Origin: Selenomonas sp. oral taxon 892 str. F0426
GTDB lineage: Bacteria; Bacillota; Negativicutes; Selenomonadales; Selenomonadaceae
Direction of reading: 5' to 3'
NCBI RefSeq assembly: GCF_000468035.1
Contig: NZ_KI260546.1
Coordinates: forward strand, 115,962 to 179,961
Length of the DNA stretch: 64,000 nucleotides
Shown: one piece after another, positions 63,968 to 64,000 of the stretch
How positions within the stretch are numbered: the first letter of the stretch is position 1
Layout of the letters: each line of letters opens with the position of its first letter
Notes under the pieces: generated by a model
Databases searched by the model: none
What the model was told of the DNA's origin: nothing
Seen by the model: only the letters and a program-made list of their open reading frames with translations
Program-made: the position numbers and the translations under genes

Positions 63968-64000
63968 GTCGCGCCCCGCACGGGGCGCGTGGATTGAAAC
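63968..64000 (+). CRISPR. First repeat of a type I-C CRISPR array (cut by window end)
   Basis: A 33-base unit with the stem CGCGCCCC / GGGGCGCG around GCAC and the 3' handle GTGGATTGAAAC, the typical type I-C repeat. Spacers lie beyond the window, so array size and targets cannot be read. Confidence 0.9.

Overview
This window looks like chromosome from a Negativicute, most like Selenomonas. It joins a Firmicutes gene stock (ctsR-mcsA-mcsB-clpC, a PASTA serine/threonine kinase, WYL regulators, mcsB-type proteolysis) with features of an outer-membrane, flagellated cell (TonB, FliK/FlgD). GC is fairly high with G/C-ending codons. The genus is inferred from this combination only. About sixty genes are supported, nearly all on the + strand. 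The minus-strand exceptions are a three-gene block at 1.9-6.3 kb, a small secreted protein at 22.9 kb, a LysR regulator at 32.7 kb and a flavodiiron protein at 45.7 kb.

Layout. 0-0.7 kb: tail of a membrane glycosyltransferase. 0.8-1.9 kb: queD-queE. 1.9-6.3 kb (minus): WYL regulator, a large AAA ATPase gene split by an in-frame TAG, and a PD-(D/E)XK-HD fusion. This is the best candidate in the window for an undescribed module. 6.5-22.6 kb: a long, tightly packed housekeeping run: amidohydrolase, def, fmt, DUF116, rsmB, rlmN, two FHA proteins, PP2C phosphatase, FtsW/RodA, class B PBP, PASTA kinase, rsgA, rpe, queC, folE2, and a YbhN-like membrane protein. It covers N-formylmethionine handling, ribosome maturation, Ser/Thr signalling to the cell wall, and the preQ0 pathway that complements queD-queE. 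22.6-23.5 kb: terminator, a small secreted Ada-like protein, a palindromic MITE-like repeat and the ctsR promoter. 23.5-29.8 kb: ctsR-mcsA-mcsB-clpC and radA. 29.8-32.7 kb: fliK, flgD and an unknown protein with an internal repeat.

32.7-38.1 kb: LysR regulator, tRNA-Ser(GCU), an NCS2 purine permease, a ComEC-like metallo-beta-lactamase lipoprotein with a DUF3006 partner, an AMIN/amidase_3 cell-wall amidase and a GerM-domain lipoprotein. 38.2-45.6 kb: tig-clpP-clpX-lon-engB followed by the siroheme decarboxylase pair ahbA-ahbB. 45.7-51.9 kb: flavodiiron protein, a DnaQ-like exonuclease, a small membrane protein, glyQ-glyS and an orphan tonB. 52.0-55.5 kb: trpF-trpC-trpB-trpA, without trpE/G/D.

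55.5-64 kb: a degraded transaldolase-like remnant, then a complete type I-C CRISPR-Cas operon (cas3-cas5-cas8c-cas7-cas4-cas1-cas2), its leader, and the first repeat of the array, which runs off the window edge. Protein quality control (CtsR/McsAB/ClpC, Tig/ClpP/ClpX/Lon) is spread over two loci about 10 kb apart.
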